From contig NZ_OZ034983.1 in assembly GCF_964030845.1 (NCBI RefSeq), positions 1 through 64,000 on the forward strand: DNA of 64,000 nucleotides. The letters are read 5' to 3'. A program made the translations under genes and the position numbers. Of the stretch, positions 10,226 through 17,755 are shown one piece after another. Each line of letters begins with the position of its first letter. Position 1 is the stretch's first letter. This stretch comes from Candidatus Fukatsuia endosymbiont of Tuberolachnus salignus (GTDB lineage: Bacteria > Pseudomonadota > Gammaproteobacteria > Enterobacterales > Enterobacteriaceae). Below the pieces are notes generated by a model. It was not told where the DNA came from, did no database searches, and worked only from the letters and a program-made list of their open reading frames with translations.

Positions 10226-11365
10226 ATGACTGACGAAAGATATATGGCGAGGGCTGTAGAGCTGGCATTGTTAGGCCGGTTTACCACGGCACCGAACCCG
10301 AATGTGGGTTGTGTCATTGTACGTGAAGGAAAAGTTATCGGTGAGGGGTATCATCTATACCCCGGAGAGCCGCATGCTGAAATTTATGCACTGCGTATGG
10401 CGGGTAAATTGGCGCAAGGGGCGACTGTTTATGTCACTTTGGAGCCTTGCTGCTACCATGGGCGAACGCCTCCCTGTACCGACGCTTTAATCGCGGCAGG
10501 CGTCAAACGCGTGGTGGTTGCGATGGATGATCCTAACTCTGAAGTCTCAGGGCGTGGCAGGGCGGCGTTGGCACAGGCAGGGATCCTGGTTGAATACGGC
10601 GTGATGATGGCAGAAGCTGAAGCGATCAACCCAGGTTTTTTAAAGCGAATGCGCACCGGTTTACCTTATCTGCAATTGAAAATGGCGGCTTCATTAGATG
10701 GCGGCACTGCGATGGCGTCGGGTGAAAGCAAATGGATCACCTCAGAACAGGCGCGGCAGGATGTGCAACATTTTCGTGCGCAAAGTGCCGCTATTCTTAG
10801 CAGCAGTGCGACTGTGCTAGCAGATAACCCAGCACTTACAGTACGTTGGCTGGAATTGGGTATCGACGTTCAGGCTAGTTATCCACATGATAGATCGTTC
10901 CCATCACAAGGGCAGATACGCCAACCCACCAGGATCATATTGGATAGCCGTAATCGGCTACTACCTCAGCATAAGGTAATACAGCAAAGTGGATCTTGCT
11001 GGTTGGCTAGAATTAACACCGATAAACAGATTTGGCCTGGCAACGTAGAGCAACTCAGCTTGCCTGCTTCTGCGAGTGGCGTCGATCTTGTCTCATTAAT
11101 GATAACCTTGGCGAAACGTGAAATTAACTCGGTTTGGGTAGAAGCGGGCGCACAGCTTGCTGGCGCTTTATTACAAGCGGGTTTGGTAGACGAGTTGATC
11201 CTCTATCTCGCACCCAGGTTATTAGGTGATCATGCACGTGGATTATGCATTTTACCGGGGTTAAATAACCTAGCAGATGCCCCTCAATTTAGCTTGGCTG
11301 AGGTACGTCAGATGGGTTCGGATCTGCGTCTGCGTTTAGAGCCTGTTCGAAAATCTCAATACTGA
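10226..11365 (+). CDS. ribD: Riboflavin biosynthesis deaminase/reductase
   Basis: Bifunctional enzyme of riboflavin synthesis: an N-terminal pyrimidine deaminase and a C-terminal NADPH-dependent reductase. The deaminase zinc site shows as PHAEIYAL and PCCYHGRTPPC; the reductase has LKMAASLDGGTAMASGESKWI and SVWVEAGAQLAGALLQ. The ATG at 10226 is preferred because AAAGGGG lies nine bases upstream and the E. coli protein starts there; an in-frame ATG at 10205 touches the seqA stop. The last residues (EPVRKSQY) are encoded by sequence matching the end of repeat family B, unlike the normal C-terminus. Confidence 0.97.
   Translation: MTDERYMARAVELALLGRFTTAPNPNVGCVIVREGKVIGEGYHLYPGEPHAEIYALRMAGKLAQGATVYVTLEPCCYHGRTPPCTDALIAAGVKRVVVAMDDPNSEVSGRGRAALAQAGILVEYGVMMAEAEAINPGFLKRMRTGLPYLQLKMAASLDGGTAMASGESKWITSEQARQDVQHFRAQSAAILSSSATVLADNPALTVRWLELGIDVQASYPHDRSFPSQGQIRQPTRIILDSRNRLLPQHKVIQQSGSCWLARINTDKQIWPGNVEQLSLPASASGVDLVSLMITLAKREINSVWVEAGAQLAGALLQAGLVDELILYLAPRLLGDHARGLCILPGLNNLADAPQFSLAEVRQMGSDLRLRLEPVRKSQY
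11336..11361. repeat. Possible repeat B terminus inside the ribD 3' end
   Basis: TTAGAGCCTGTTCGAAAATC closely matches the ends of the full B repeats elsewhere in the window. It forms the last codons of ribD. No second end is visible, so this would be a solo terminus or remnant. Confidence 0.4.
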
Positions 11366-11462
11366 TAATTTATGAATGCACAAGCGCAGGTGGTAAAAGA
11401 ATGTGATAGAATCCGCCCCCAGCCTGGCCTGCGGATATCGGCCTATATATTGAGGAGCTGCT

Positions 11463-11939
11463 ATGAATGTTATCGAGGGTGTTGTGACTAATCGGGATGC
11501 TTGTGTGGTGATCGCGATTGCGCGTTTTAACACTTTTATCAACAATAGTTTGCTGGAAGGTGCCATTGATGCTTTAAAACGTTTCGGTCAGGTACAGGAA
11601 AAAAATATCACGGTAGTTTGGGTGCCTGGGGCTTATGAATTACCATTGACGGTACAGGAATTAGCCAACACTAAGCGTTACGATGCGATCGTTGCATTGG
11701 GTACTGTTATCCGGGGAGGTACGCCGCATTTTGAATATGTTGCTGGTGAGTGCAGTTCTGGCCTGGCGAAGGTTGCCATGAACCACAGCATTCCCGTAGC
11801 CTTTGGTGTGTTAACGACAGAAAGTATTGAACAGGCTATTGAACGTGCTGGTACTAAAGCGGGAAACAAGGGGGCAGAGGCTGCCTTGGCCGCACTTGAA
11901 ATGATCAATGTCATCAAGGCTATTAGAGCCGATAGTTAG
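11463..11939 (+). CDS. ribH: 6,7-dimethyl-8-ribityllumazine synthase
   Basis: Condenses 3,4-dihydroxy-2-butanone 4-phosphate with 5-amino-6-ribitylaminouracil in the penultimate step of riboflavin synthesis; the family forms 60-subunit capsids. At 158 residues it has the family motifs VVWVPGAYELP, ALGTVIRGGTPHFEYV and the C-terminal GTKAGNKGAEAALAALEM. The ATG is preceded by TGAGGAG. The order ribD-ribH-nusB-thiL-pgpA is as in E. coli. Confidence 0.98.
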   Translation: MNVIEGVVTNRDACVVIAIARFNTFINNSLLEGAIDALKRFGQVQEKNITVVWVPGAYELPLTVQELANTKRYDAIVALGTVIRGGTPHFEYVAGECSSGLAKVAMNHSIPVAFGVLTTESIEQAIERAGTKAGNKGAEAALAALEMINVIKAIRADS

Positions 11940-11955
11940 TGAAAAGGGGAATTGT

Positions 11956-12372
11956 GTGAAACCTACAGCTCGTCGTCGCGCTCGTGAGTGCGCTGTCCAA
12001 GCGATTTACTCTTGGCAGTTGTCTAAAAACGACATCGCTGATATTGAGTTGCAATTTCTGTCGGAGCAGGATGTTAAAGATGTCGACATCACGTATTTCC
12101 GCGAGTTGTTTTCTGGCGTTGCCATGGATACAGATACGTTAGACAGGCGGATGGCACCTTATCTTTCCCGTAAGGTTGAAGATTTGGATCAAATTGAAAA
12201 AGCTATTTTGCGCCTTGCGATATTTGAACTTAGCAAACGTAGCGATGTTCCTTATAAAGTGGTGATCAATGAAGCTATTGAATTAGCTAAAGCCTTCGGC
12301 GCTGAAGACAGCCATAAATTTGTCAATGGGGTATTGGACAAAGCCGCTCCAGCTATCCGCAAACGAAAATAG
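11956..12372 (+). CDS. nusB: Transcription antitermination factor NusB
   Basis: Binds boxA RNA with S10 in the antitermination complex of rRNA operons. The protein begins VKPTARRRARECAVQAIYSWQ, aligning exactly with E. coli NusB if the GTG at 11956 is the start. AAAAGGGG lies just upstream, so the longer open frame from 11908 is rejected. It is 138 residues, ending NGVLDKAAPAIRKRK. It sits 16 bases after ribH, probably in one operon. Confidence 0.97.
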   Translation: MKPTARRRARECAVQAIYSWQLSKNDIADIELQFLSEQDVKDVDITYFRELFSGVAMDTDTLDRRMAPYLSRKVEDLDQIEKAILRLAIFELSKRSDVPYKVVINEAIELAKAFGAEDSHKFVNGVLDKAAPAIRKRK

Positions 12373-12470
12373 TCTATTATTAAGCCTCCTGTGTCGCCCC
12401 ACAACATAAAATTTGTACTACGCGTCGGGCTTCGCAGGAAGTTTATTGCTCATCTCTCTGGAATTATATT

Positions 12471-13478
12471 ATGGCCTGTGACGAATTTGATCTCATTACG
12501 CGCTATTTCGATCGCTGTAGAAAAAATCACCAAGGGGTAAAATTGGGCATTGGTGATGACTGTGCATTATTGACGGTGCCGGAAAAGCAATGGTTAGCCA
12601 TCAGTACCGACACGCTGGTATCAGGTGCTCATTTTTTGCCTAATATCAATGCGGCAGATTTAGCTTACAAAGCGCTAGCTGTGAACGTGAGTGATCTGGC
12701 GGCGATGGGTGCGGAACCGGCCTGGTTATCTTTAGCCTTGACGCTGCCTGAGGTGAATGAAGCCTGGTTAAAAACGTTTAGCGATAGTTTGTTTGAGCAG
12801 CTTGACTATTACCACATACAATTGATCGGTGGGGATACGACGCGTGGTGCATTGAGTCTGACATTAACCATTCATGGACGATTGCCGGCAGGCAAAGCAC
12901 TCACTCGGGCAGGGGCGAGTGTGGGCGACAGGATCTATGTTAGCGGAACCTTGGGTGACAGTGCGGCAGGTTTGGCGCTGTTGCAAAATCGATGGCCGGT
13001 TGATCAACGGCCGATTGATGACGACGCGGATCGTGAATTATTAATTCAGCGTCATTTGCGACCGCAACCCAGAGTTTATTTAGGATTATTGCTACGTAAT
13101 GTCGCGAGTGCGGCTATTGATATCTCTGATGGATTGATTGCTGATCTGCAACATATCCTAAAAGCGAGTAACTGTGGTGCACGTATTGAATTAGATAAAC
13201 TGCCCTATTCAGAAACGTTGAAAAAATGCGCCAGTGCCGAACAGGCACGTCATTGGGCATTAAATGGAGGCGAAGATTATGAACTGTGTTTTACCGTGCC
13301 TGAAATAAATTGCGGCTCTCTGGAAGCATCACTCAATCAGGCTGCTGTTGCTTATACTTGTATTGGTCAACTTATCTCACCCGATGAAGACATTAGATTT
13401 TTCACAGCAGGAAAATTTATTCAGCCGTTGTTACAACCCTTTAAGCATTTTACTGTGACTAAAGTTGATGATGAATGA
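12471..13478 (+). CDS. thiL: Thiamine-monophosphate kinase
   Basis: Phosphorylates thiamine monophosphate to the active cofactor thiamine diphosphate. It shows the N-terminal ATP/metal motif LGIGDDCALL, the STDTLVSGAHF and LAVNVSDLAAMGA segments, QLIGGDTTRG and the C-terminal ALNGGEDYELCF motif of the PurM/ThiL superfamily. At 335 residues it is slightly longer than the E. coli enzyme (325). It overlaps pgpA by about ten bases, indicating translational coupling. Confidence 0.98.
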   Translation: MACDEFDLITRYFDRCRKNHQGVKLGIGDDCALLTVPEKQWLAISTDTLVSGAHFLPNINAADLAYKALAVNVSDLAAMGAEPAWLSLALTLPEVNEAWLKTFSDSLFEQLDYYHIQLIGGDTTRGALSLTLTIHGRLPAGKALTRAGASVGDRIYVSGTLGDSAAGLALLQNRWPVDQRPIDDDADRELLIQRHLRPQPRVYLGLLLRNVASAAIDISDGLIADLQHILKASNCGARIELDKLPYSETLKKCASAEQARHWALNGGEDYELCFTVPEINCGSLEASLNQAAVAYTCIGQLISPDEDIRFFTAGKFIQPLLQPFKHFTVTKVDDE

Positions 13479-13947
13479 AGCTAAAAGCCGTCTGCGGCTC
13501 ACTAACCCCTGGCACTTATTGGCGACGGGGTTTGGCAGTGGATTATCTCCCGTGGCACCGGGCACGGTGGGATCGCTGGTCGCTATTCCACTCTGGTTAC
13601 TGTTGATCCCATTACCGTGGCAATTTTATTTTTTGTTCGTGATATTCAGTATCGGCATTGGTATTTATCTTTGTCAGCGCACAGCCAAAGATATGCGGGT
13701 GCATGATGATGGCAGCATTGTATGGGATGAATTTGTTGGAATGTGGATCACGCTTATGGCGTTGCCAGTTAATAATTGGCAATGGGTGGCCATCGGATTT
13801 ATTATTTTCCGTCTATTCGATATCTGGAAACCCTGGCCGATCCGTTGGTTTGATCGCAATCTGCAGGGAGGGTTGGGCATTATGATCGATGATATTATCG
13901 CTGGGCTATTTGCCGCGGCTATTGTTTATCTGCTGGGTCAGTATTAG
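13468..13947 (+). CDS. pgpA: Phosphatidylglycerophosphatase A
   Basis: Inner-membrane phosphatase that makes phosphatidylglycerol from phosphatidylglycerophosphate. It has the WHLLATGFGSGLSPVAPGT N-terminus, the acidic motif SIVWDEFVGMW, RLFDIWKPWPIRW and the C-terminal GIMIDDIIAG, with several hydrophobic helices. It is about 159 residues. The ATG at 13468 or 13471 lies inside the end of thiL. It is the last gene of the ribD-pgpA run and faces the minus-strand AT-rich island. Confidence 0.97.
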   Translation: MMNEAKSRLRLTNPWHLLATGFGSGLSPVAPGTVGSLVAIPLWLLLIPLPWQFYFLFVIFSIGIGIYLCQRTAKDMRVHDDGSIVWDEFVGMWITLMALPVNNWQWVAIGFIIFRLFDIWKPWPIRWFDRNLQGGLGIMIDDIIAGLFAAAIVYLLGQY

Positions 13948-13980
13948 ATACCGGTGTGCGATGACCATACAAATTACAGA

Positions 13981-15459
13981 TTATCTATTCGAAGAAAATG
14001 GTTCTTTTCCTGGTAACCGCTCAGGAGGGTTATTAGCGGTAAACGCCGTTTTCAACCCACTGGCACGAATATATTGGCAATTTCCCTTCTTAAAATCTCC
14101 TTCTAACATGCGGATTTTATGGTCACCATGAGGGCCTTCTATCACTCCTGCACCAGAGTAACCAACAACTCTAAATTCTTTCTCATCTTGCCACTTTCCT
14201 ATAGCTTTAGCTAGATGCTGAGCCAATGGCATTTCATTTTTCCGGGTTACAATATTATTTTGTAATGTTTGTTCGTTAAATGAAGTGGCTACTTCTCTGT
14301 CAGCAGAGTGGCATGAAAGTATGTGTATACTTACGCGATTTTTTACCGGCTCTACTATTCTGTTAAGTTCAGTGGCAATCTCTTCAACACTTTTCTTTTG
14401 AAGACCTAAATCAGATGGCGAGTAAATATTTGGCTTTCCGGCGGCACCGTGACCTATAAGATATATTTTTTCCAACTTTGAAGTATTCGCTTGAGAGAAT
14501 GGCACAAAGGTCATTTTTTCTAATACTAAAAGTTGGCCACGTAATCTAGTAATTTGATTATGAAAATTTGATCTCTCTTTACTGGTTAGTAATATCTTAT
14601 CGGAAGATAAGATATTATTTAATTTTATTAAATAACAATCAATCTTTTTCTCCTTTGAATTTTTAAATGCCTGGAAGACATTTTTTATATCTTTCATAGG
14701 ACCATTAAATAATACTGGATAAGATTCTTTGTCTTTTAAAACTCGTGGTAGATTAGTTTCTATTGCTTGGTCAAGGCTATCAGCAATCGCCTTAATATCC
14801 ATCTTTTTAATAACATCCTCGTTTAAAAAAGGACTATAAATATAAGCTTTGGTAGGCATAGCCTTATGAGACTCTTCAGATAATGTGGTTTTTTCTATTT
14901 GATTAATAGAAGTAGGAACAATACGACGCAGAGTAGGAGTATAGTAAGAAAAAGGAGCCCGAGGAGATGGCATATTAGATTTAATGAGGGGCTTTAGAAC
15001 TATTTTATTTGAGATCCCTGTTTCATTTTTTGACGGCCTTATACCAGGGAATACATTTTTTCCAGGTATATTTTCATCAGTAAATTTTGGGTCTGGAGCT
15101 GGATTCTTGTTTTCATTTTGTTTTGTTACTATGGTTGCTGCTGTTTTCGGTTCTACGGTAGGTGCTTTTTTTGGCGCAGGGGTTGGCACTATTTCTGGCA
15201 TAAAAATTTGTTTCTTAACAGCTTGTACTTGTTTCTCTGCTACTTTTGGCGAGTGCAATGTTGCTTTCCCTTCTGCTGCGGCTGCTTGAGGTGTCGGTTG
15301 AATTTTATTAAAAATCGCTGTTTTTCCCCCTACGTAGTTTGTGAAGACCTCTTTTTCAAGAGGCCTTACTCCCGTTAATTCAACATTTATTTTATTTGCT
15401 ATTTTTGTTGTATGAGCATTACCACCATTGTTACGAAAATAGAGCATGATTCCTTTCAT
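13981..15459 (-). CDS. Putative secreted effector with C-terminal C80-like (clan CD) cysteine peptidase domain
   Basis: Not a gene I recognise. The 492-residue frame has a long low-complexity first half rich in Pro, Lys, Thr and Ala (about residues 50-180), a middle helical region, and a C-terminal part from about 325. That part holds a hydrophobic strand ending in a His-Gly pair (IYLIGHGAAG, His337) and a second strand ending in Ser-Cys (VSIHILSCHSAD, Cys383). This arrangement and the 46-residue spacing are those of caspase-fold clan CD peptidases; known C80 autoprocessing domains of large toxins have similar spacing. No signal peptide is evident. The AT-rich composition contrasts with pgpA. 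The true start is probably upstream at 15580 in another frame (see next entry). Protease function is inferred from the dyad only. Confidence 0.75.
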   Translation of the reverse strand: MKGIMLYFRNNGGNAHTTKIANKINVELTGVRPLEKEVFTNYVGGKTAIFNKIQPTPQAAAAEGKATLHSPKVAEKQVQAVKKQIFMPEIVPTPAPKKAPTVEPKTAATIVTKQNENKNPAPDPKFTDENIPGKNVFPGIRPSKNETGISNKIVLKPLIKSNMPSPRAPFSYYTPTLRRIVPTSINQIEKTTLSEESHKAMPTKAYIYSPFLNEDVIKKMDIKAIADSLDQAIETNLPRVLKDKESYPVLFNGPMKDIKNVFQAFKNSKEKKIDCYLIKLNNILSSDKILLTSKERSNFHNQITRLRGQLLVLEKMTFVPFSQANTSKLEKIYLIGHGAAGKPNIYSPSDLGLQKKSVEEIATELNRIVEPVKNRVSIHILSCHSADREVATSFNEQTLQNNIVTRKNEMPLAQHLAKAIGKWQDEKEFRVVGYSGAGVIEGPHGDHKIRMLEGDFKKGNCQYIRASGLKTAFTANNPPERLPGKEPFSSNR

Positions 15460-15580
15460 ACCGTTTCTTACAGCGACTAGTTTTTCCCTTATTTTATTAC
15501 CCAGTTTTTCCTTTATTTCTTTTAAATGGGGGGGACTGGATATGTGTCCTATTTTCTATCCCGGAACTTGATGTTTTCAT
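15460..15580 (-). other. Out-of-frame 5' end of the C80-like gene, with C7 tract
   Basis: An ATG at 15580 with GAG nine bases upstream opens a frame reading MKTSSSGIENRTHIQSP. At a run of seven C (minus strand; plus 15528-15534) it would have to lose one base to join HLKEIKEKLGNKIREKL, which runs open into the downstream protein. The spacing from the shared 41-bp element to this ATG (58 bases) equals that of the neighbouring paralogous promoter. The gene is therefore either frameshifted, phase-variable or rescued by slippage. Confidence 0.6.
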
Positions 15581-15638
15581 AATAAACTCATATTTATACT
15601 GATATTTCATAGAATATTATCTATAATCTTATTATGAA

Positions 15639-15679
15639 AATATCAAAAAACGCTTATGCAATTGTAAAACAATTGTCAA
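15639..15679 (-). promoter_or_regulatory. Shared 41-bp upstream element, copy 1, with inverted repeat
   Basis: Identical over 41 bases to 16883-16923. It contains the perfect inverted repeat CAATTGT-AAA-ACAATTG at 15659-15675. On the minus strand it begins TTGACA, and CATAAT follows just downstream as a possible -10 box. It is probably a regulator-binding promoter for the C80-like gene. Confidence 0.65.
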
Positions 15680-15726
15680 CATCCGGTGCTGTTATATCCT
15701 GTGTAGATCCTTGGCTCGGTCAATAT

Positions 15727-15735
15727 GGGGGGGGG
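15727..15735. repeat. Run of nine G
   Basis: A mononucleotide G9 tract in otherwise AT-rich DNA, about 50 bases upstream of the copy 1 promoter element. Such tracts are prone to slippage. Confidence 0.6.
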
Positions 15736-15752
15736 TTAATTGCTTAACTAAG

Positions 15753-15786
15753 AAAAAAACCGTAGTCATGAATACACCACGGTTTT
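15753..15786 (-). terminator. Rho-independent terminator after the 336-residue protein gene
   Basis: On the minus strand the arms AAAACCGT and ACGGTTTT enclose a loop of about 15 bases and are followed by a T run. It lies about 30 bases past the stop codon at 15814. Confidence 0.6.
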
Positions 15787-15813
15787 ATGCTGATCATTGT
15801 TTTAAATTTAACG

Positions 15814-16824
15814 CTAGTTATTTTTCGCAGACTTGAACAACATCTCAGATAAAGGTATTTCTTTAAATGATGATTTTTTAATATTATCAGGATTATTGAT
15901 TAAGTCTTTAACATACGAAATATACGTAGGTTGTATAATACGTTTGAGAAAATCTTCAAATATTTTCTTGTTTCCATTATTCATAGTACATTTAACATTT
16001 CTTCTTTCGGCTACTTGTAGCTCTCTTTTAATACTATGAGGGGAGTTTTTTCCTTTGAATATAGCCATCAAATCAGCATGTTGCTCAGGTACCGAACTCG
16101 TATTCTTCGATGGTTCATTTATTTCTGTTTTATGTTGTATTGGTTTTGATGTTTTTGGCGCTGCATTTTTTTGTATATTGGCTTTTATTCCTGTCTTACT
16201 TGTTGTATGAGTTAGACTCTGTGTAGGTACGCTATTTGATTCTTCAATTTTTGGCACTATGTTAAGAGGTGCGGATGGAGCTGTAAGAATAAATGTTGCA
16301 CTTCTTATAATTTTATTGTTACTAATTCCTGCAGCAGTTGTATTTTTTATGCCATTTTTTTGGCTCTCTGTGTCAGAAGGTATGCGCCGTAGTATTCTAG
16401 ATTTAGGTGTTGTAGTGTTTTCACCCTTAACCCCCATTTGTGCGGTCGTACTAGGCTTCGATTGAGATACTTTTATTACTTCAGTTTTTTCAGAAGGTAC
16501 ACGTTTTGGTGTTCCAGATTTAGATGCTGGAGTGTTTCCATCCTGAACCACCATCTGTGTGTGTGTCGTTTGACGTGGGAAGCTGTTACCCACGCGCTCG
16601 GGGATTCTTGCATCTGGAGCTTTGACTCTTACCGCTGTTTTTTTTGTTGTTTTAGCTGTTTCGCTACCAGTCATAATTTTGGGCATTCTTTCTGGAATAT
16701 TTCCTGCAATATTTCCTGCAAATTTCATCGTATTAAATAGAGTTTCCCCTTCTGCTGTAGGAGAGTTGGAACTGGGTACAGGTCTGCTAACTATTAATGG
16801 TGATGATTGTGATACGTTCGGCAT
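15814..16824 (-). CDS. Hypothetical Thr/Pro/Lys-rich protein with tandem 39-residue repeat; putative secreted effector
   Basis: Unrecognised 336-residue protein. Residues 1-250 are low-complexity (Ser, Thr, Pro, Lys, Asn). They include two degenerate copies of one unit about 39 residues apart (around 88-114 and 127-153, each with a central Gln-Met and ending in an Arg-Val/Ile-Pro-Ser motif). The C-terminal 80 residues look folded and helical (KKIFEDFLKRIIQPTYISYV). There is no signal peptide or membrane segment. The ATG at 16824 has GAGG nine bases upstream. The upstream region is homologous to that of the C80-like gene, so the two are probably coregulated. Host-directed function is inference only. 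Confidence 0.7.
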   Translation of the reverse strand: MPNVSQSSPLIVSRPVPSSNSPTAEGETLFNTMKFAGNIAGNIPERMPKIMTGSETAKTTKKTAVRVKAPDARIPERVGNSFPRQTTHTQMVVQDGNTPASKSGTPKRVPSEKTEVIKVSQSKPSTTAQMGVKGENTTTPKSRILRRIPSDTESQKNGIKNTTAAGISNNKIIRSATFILTAPSAPLNIVPKIEESNSVPTQSLTHTTSKTGIKANIQKNAAPKTSKPIQHKTEINEPSKNTSSVPEQHADLMAIFKGKNSPHSIKRELQVAERRNVKCTMNNGNKKIFEDFLKRIIQPTYISYVKDLINNPDNIKKSSFKEIPLSEMLFKSAKNN

Positions 16825-16882
16825 AATAACCTCAATATTGTATTTATATGTCAGAGGATATTACCCATCACGCTATTATAAC

Positions 16883-16923
16883 AATATCAAAAAACGCTTA
16901 TGCAATTGTAAAACAATTGTCAA
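16883..16923 (-). promoter_or_regulatory. Shared 41-bp upstream element, copy 2, with inverted repeat
   Basis: Second copy of the 41-base identical element; the inverted repeat is at 16903-16919. On the minus strand it is followed after a few bases by TATAAT (16875-16880), a good -10 box, and 58 bases separate it from the ATG at 16824. The palindrome would lie over the -35 region, as expected for an activator- or repressor-controlled promoter. Confidence 0.65.
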
Positions 16924-17314
16924 TATGTGATGATTTATGTAGCCTTATTATTGTCCTGTAAAAATCCAGTATAACTTTAATAACACCATCTGATAGAGTA
17001 AAACGGAAACATAGTTATCAGAGCATCAGGTGTCATTGCCCATGCTTCCTTTCCCGTATTTTTCTCGATGCGAGTACTTCTGCAAGAAATCTAATATCTG
17101 GCGACTAAGCCATAAAATCGCCATCCTGGTGATTATTTTTTACTCGATATGCTGTAACGAATACGATGAATTTTTATAAGTAATCCACTACAGCGGTATT
17201 TTACTTTTTTATCTGCTATAACTTATTAAATATTTCTTCAAATTTAGAAGAATTTTAATCATTTTTGTTGTCTATTTGTATATAGTCATCAAGAAGTAAA
17301 AGGAAAGCCGTTGC
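16924..17314. other. AT-rich intergenic region, no gene seen
   Basis: About 390 bases between the effector-like gene promoter and mepS. No convincing open frame, RNA or A/B repeat is seen. It presumably holds the mepS promoter. Confidence 0.5.
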
Positions 17315-17725
17315 ATGATTAAACCTCAAATTGTTATGAAATATGGCTTGCGGACGATCATTCTGATTACTGTTGTTGCAATATTATCCGCTTGTAGCTC
17401 GCCAAAGCTACAAAAGCGGCAAACGGCACAGAGTCGGCTTTCATTCTACAGCTCACAAAGTGAATTCGAAACAGGAGTTCGCAATGTTCAGATCAAGGCA
17501 AAAATTCTAAAACAATATGCAGGTTGGAAAGCAGTACGCTATCGTTTCGGTGGCAGCAGTAAAAAAGGGGTTGATTGCTCTGCTTTTGTTCAACTGACTT
17601 TCCGAGAGCAATTTGGCATTGCGTCCGCCAGTATTGGCGTAACCATATCCAGCCTTAATGATCAATATTGGCACAAACGCTATTATGCTGGACGTAGAGT
17701 GCTTAATAGCCATAGACGAAGTTAA
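17315..17725 (+). CDS. mepS: MepS/Spr-type NlpC/P60 lipoprotein, internally deleted and probably inactive
   Basis: MepS is an outer-membrane lipoprotein DD-endopeptidase that cuts peptidoglycan cross-links. The N-terminal half aligns with E. coli MepS: a signal peptide with lipobox (ILSACSS), then WKAVRYRFGGSSKKGVDCSAFVQ with the nucleophile Cys. After REQFG about 49 residues are missing in frame, and the protein resumes with the C-terminal ISSLNDQYWHKRYYAGRRVL. The deletion removes both histidines of the catalytic site, so the 136-residue product (188 in E. coli) should lack activity. bcr and rsuA follow, as in the E. coli chromosomal neighbourhood. Confidence 0.9.
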   Translation: MIKPQIVMKYGLRTIILITVVAILSACSSPKLQKRQTAQSRLSFYSSQSEFETGVRNVQIKAKILKQYAGWKAVRYRFGGSSKKGVDCSAFVQLTFREQFGIASASIGVTISSLNDQYWHKRYYAGRRVLNSHRRS

Positions 17726-17755
17726 TGTGATCACGATGTTTTAAGTCTATTTTGA

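Noticed and set aside
14984..15378. Hydrophobic plus-strand frames opposite the C80-like gene
   Set aside because: Antisense of a Pro/Lys/Thr/Ala-rich region gives Gly/Phe/Cys-rich hydrophobic frames; no start signals.
16438..16930. Plus-strand frames opposite the 336-residue gene
   Set aside because: The minus-strand frame is longer, has a ribosome binding site, a promoter shared with its neighbour and a terminator; the plus frames are its shadows.
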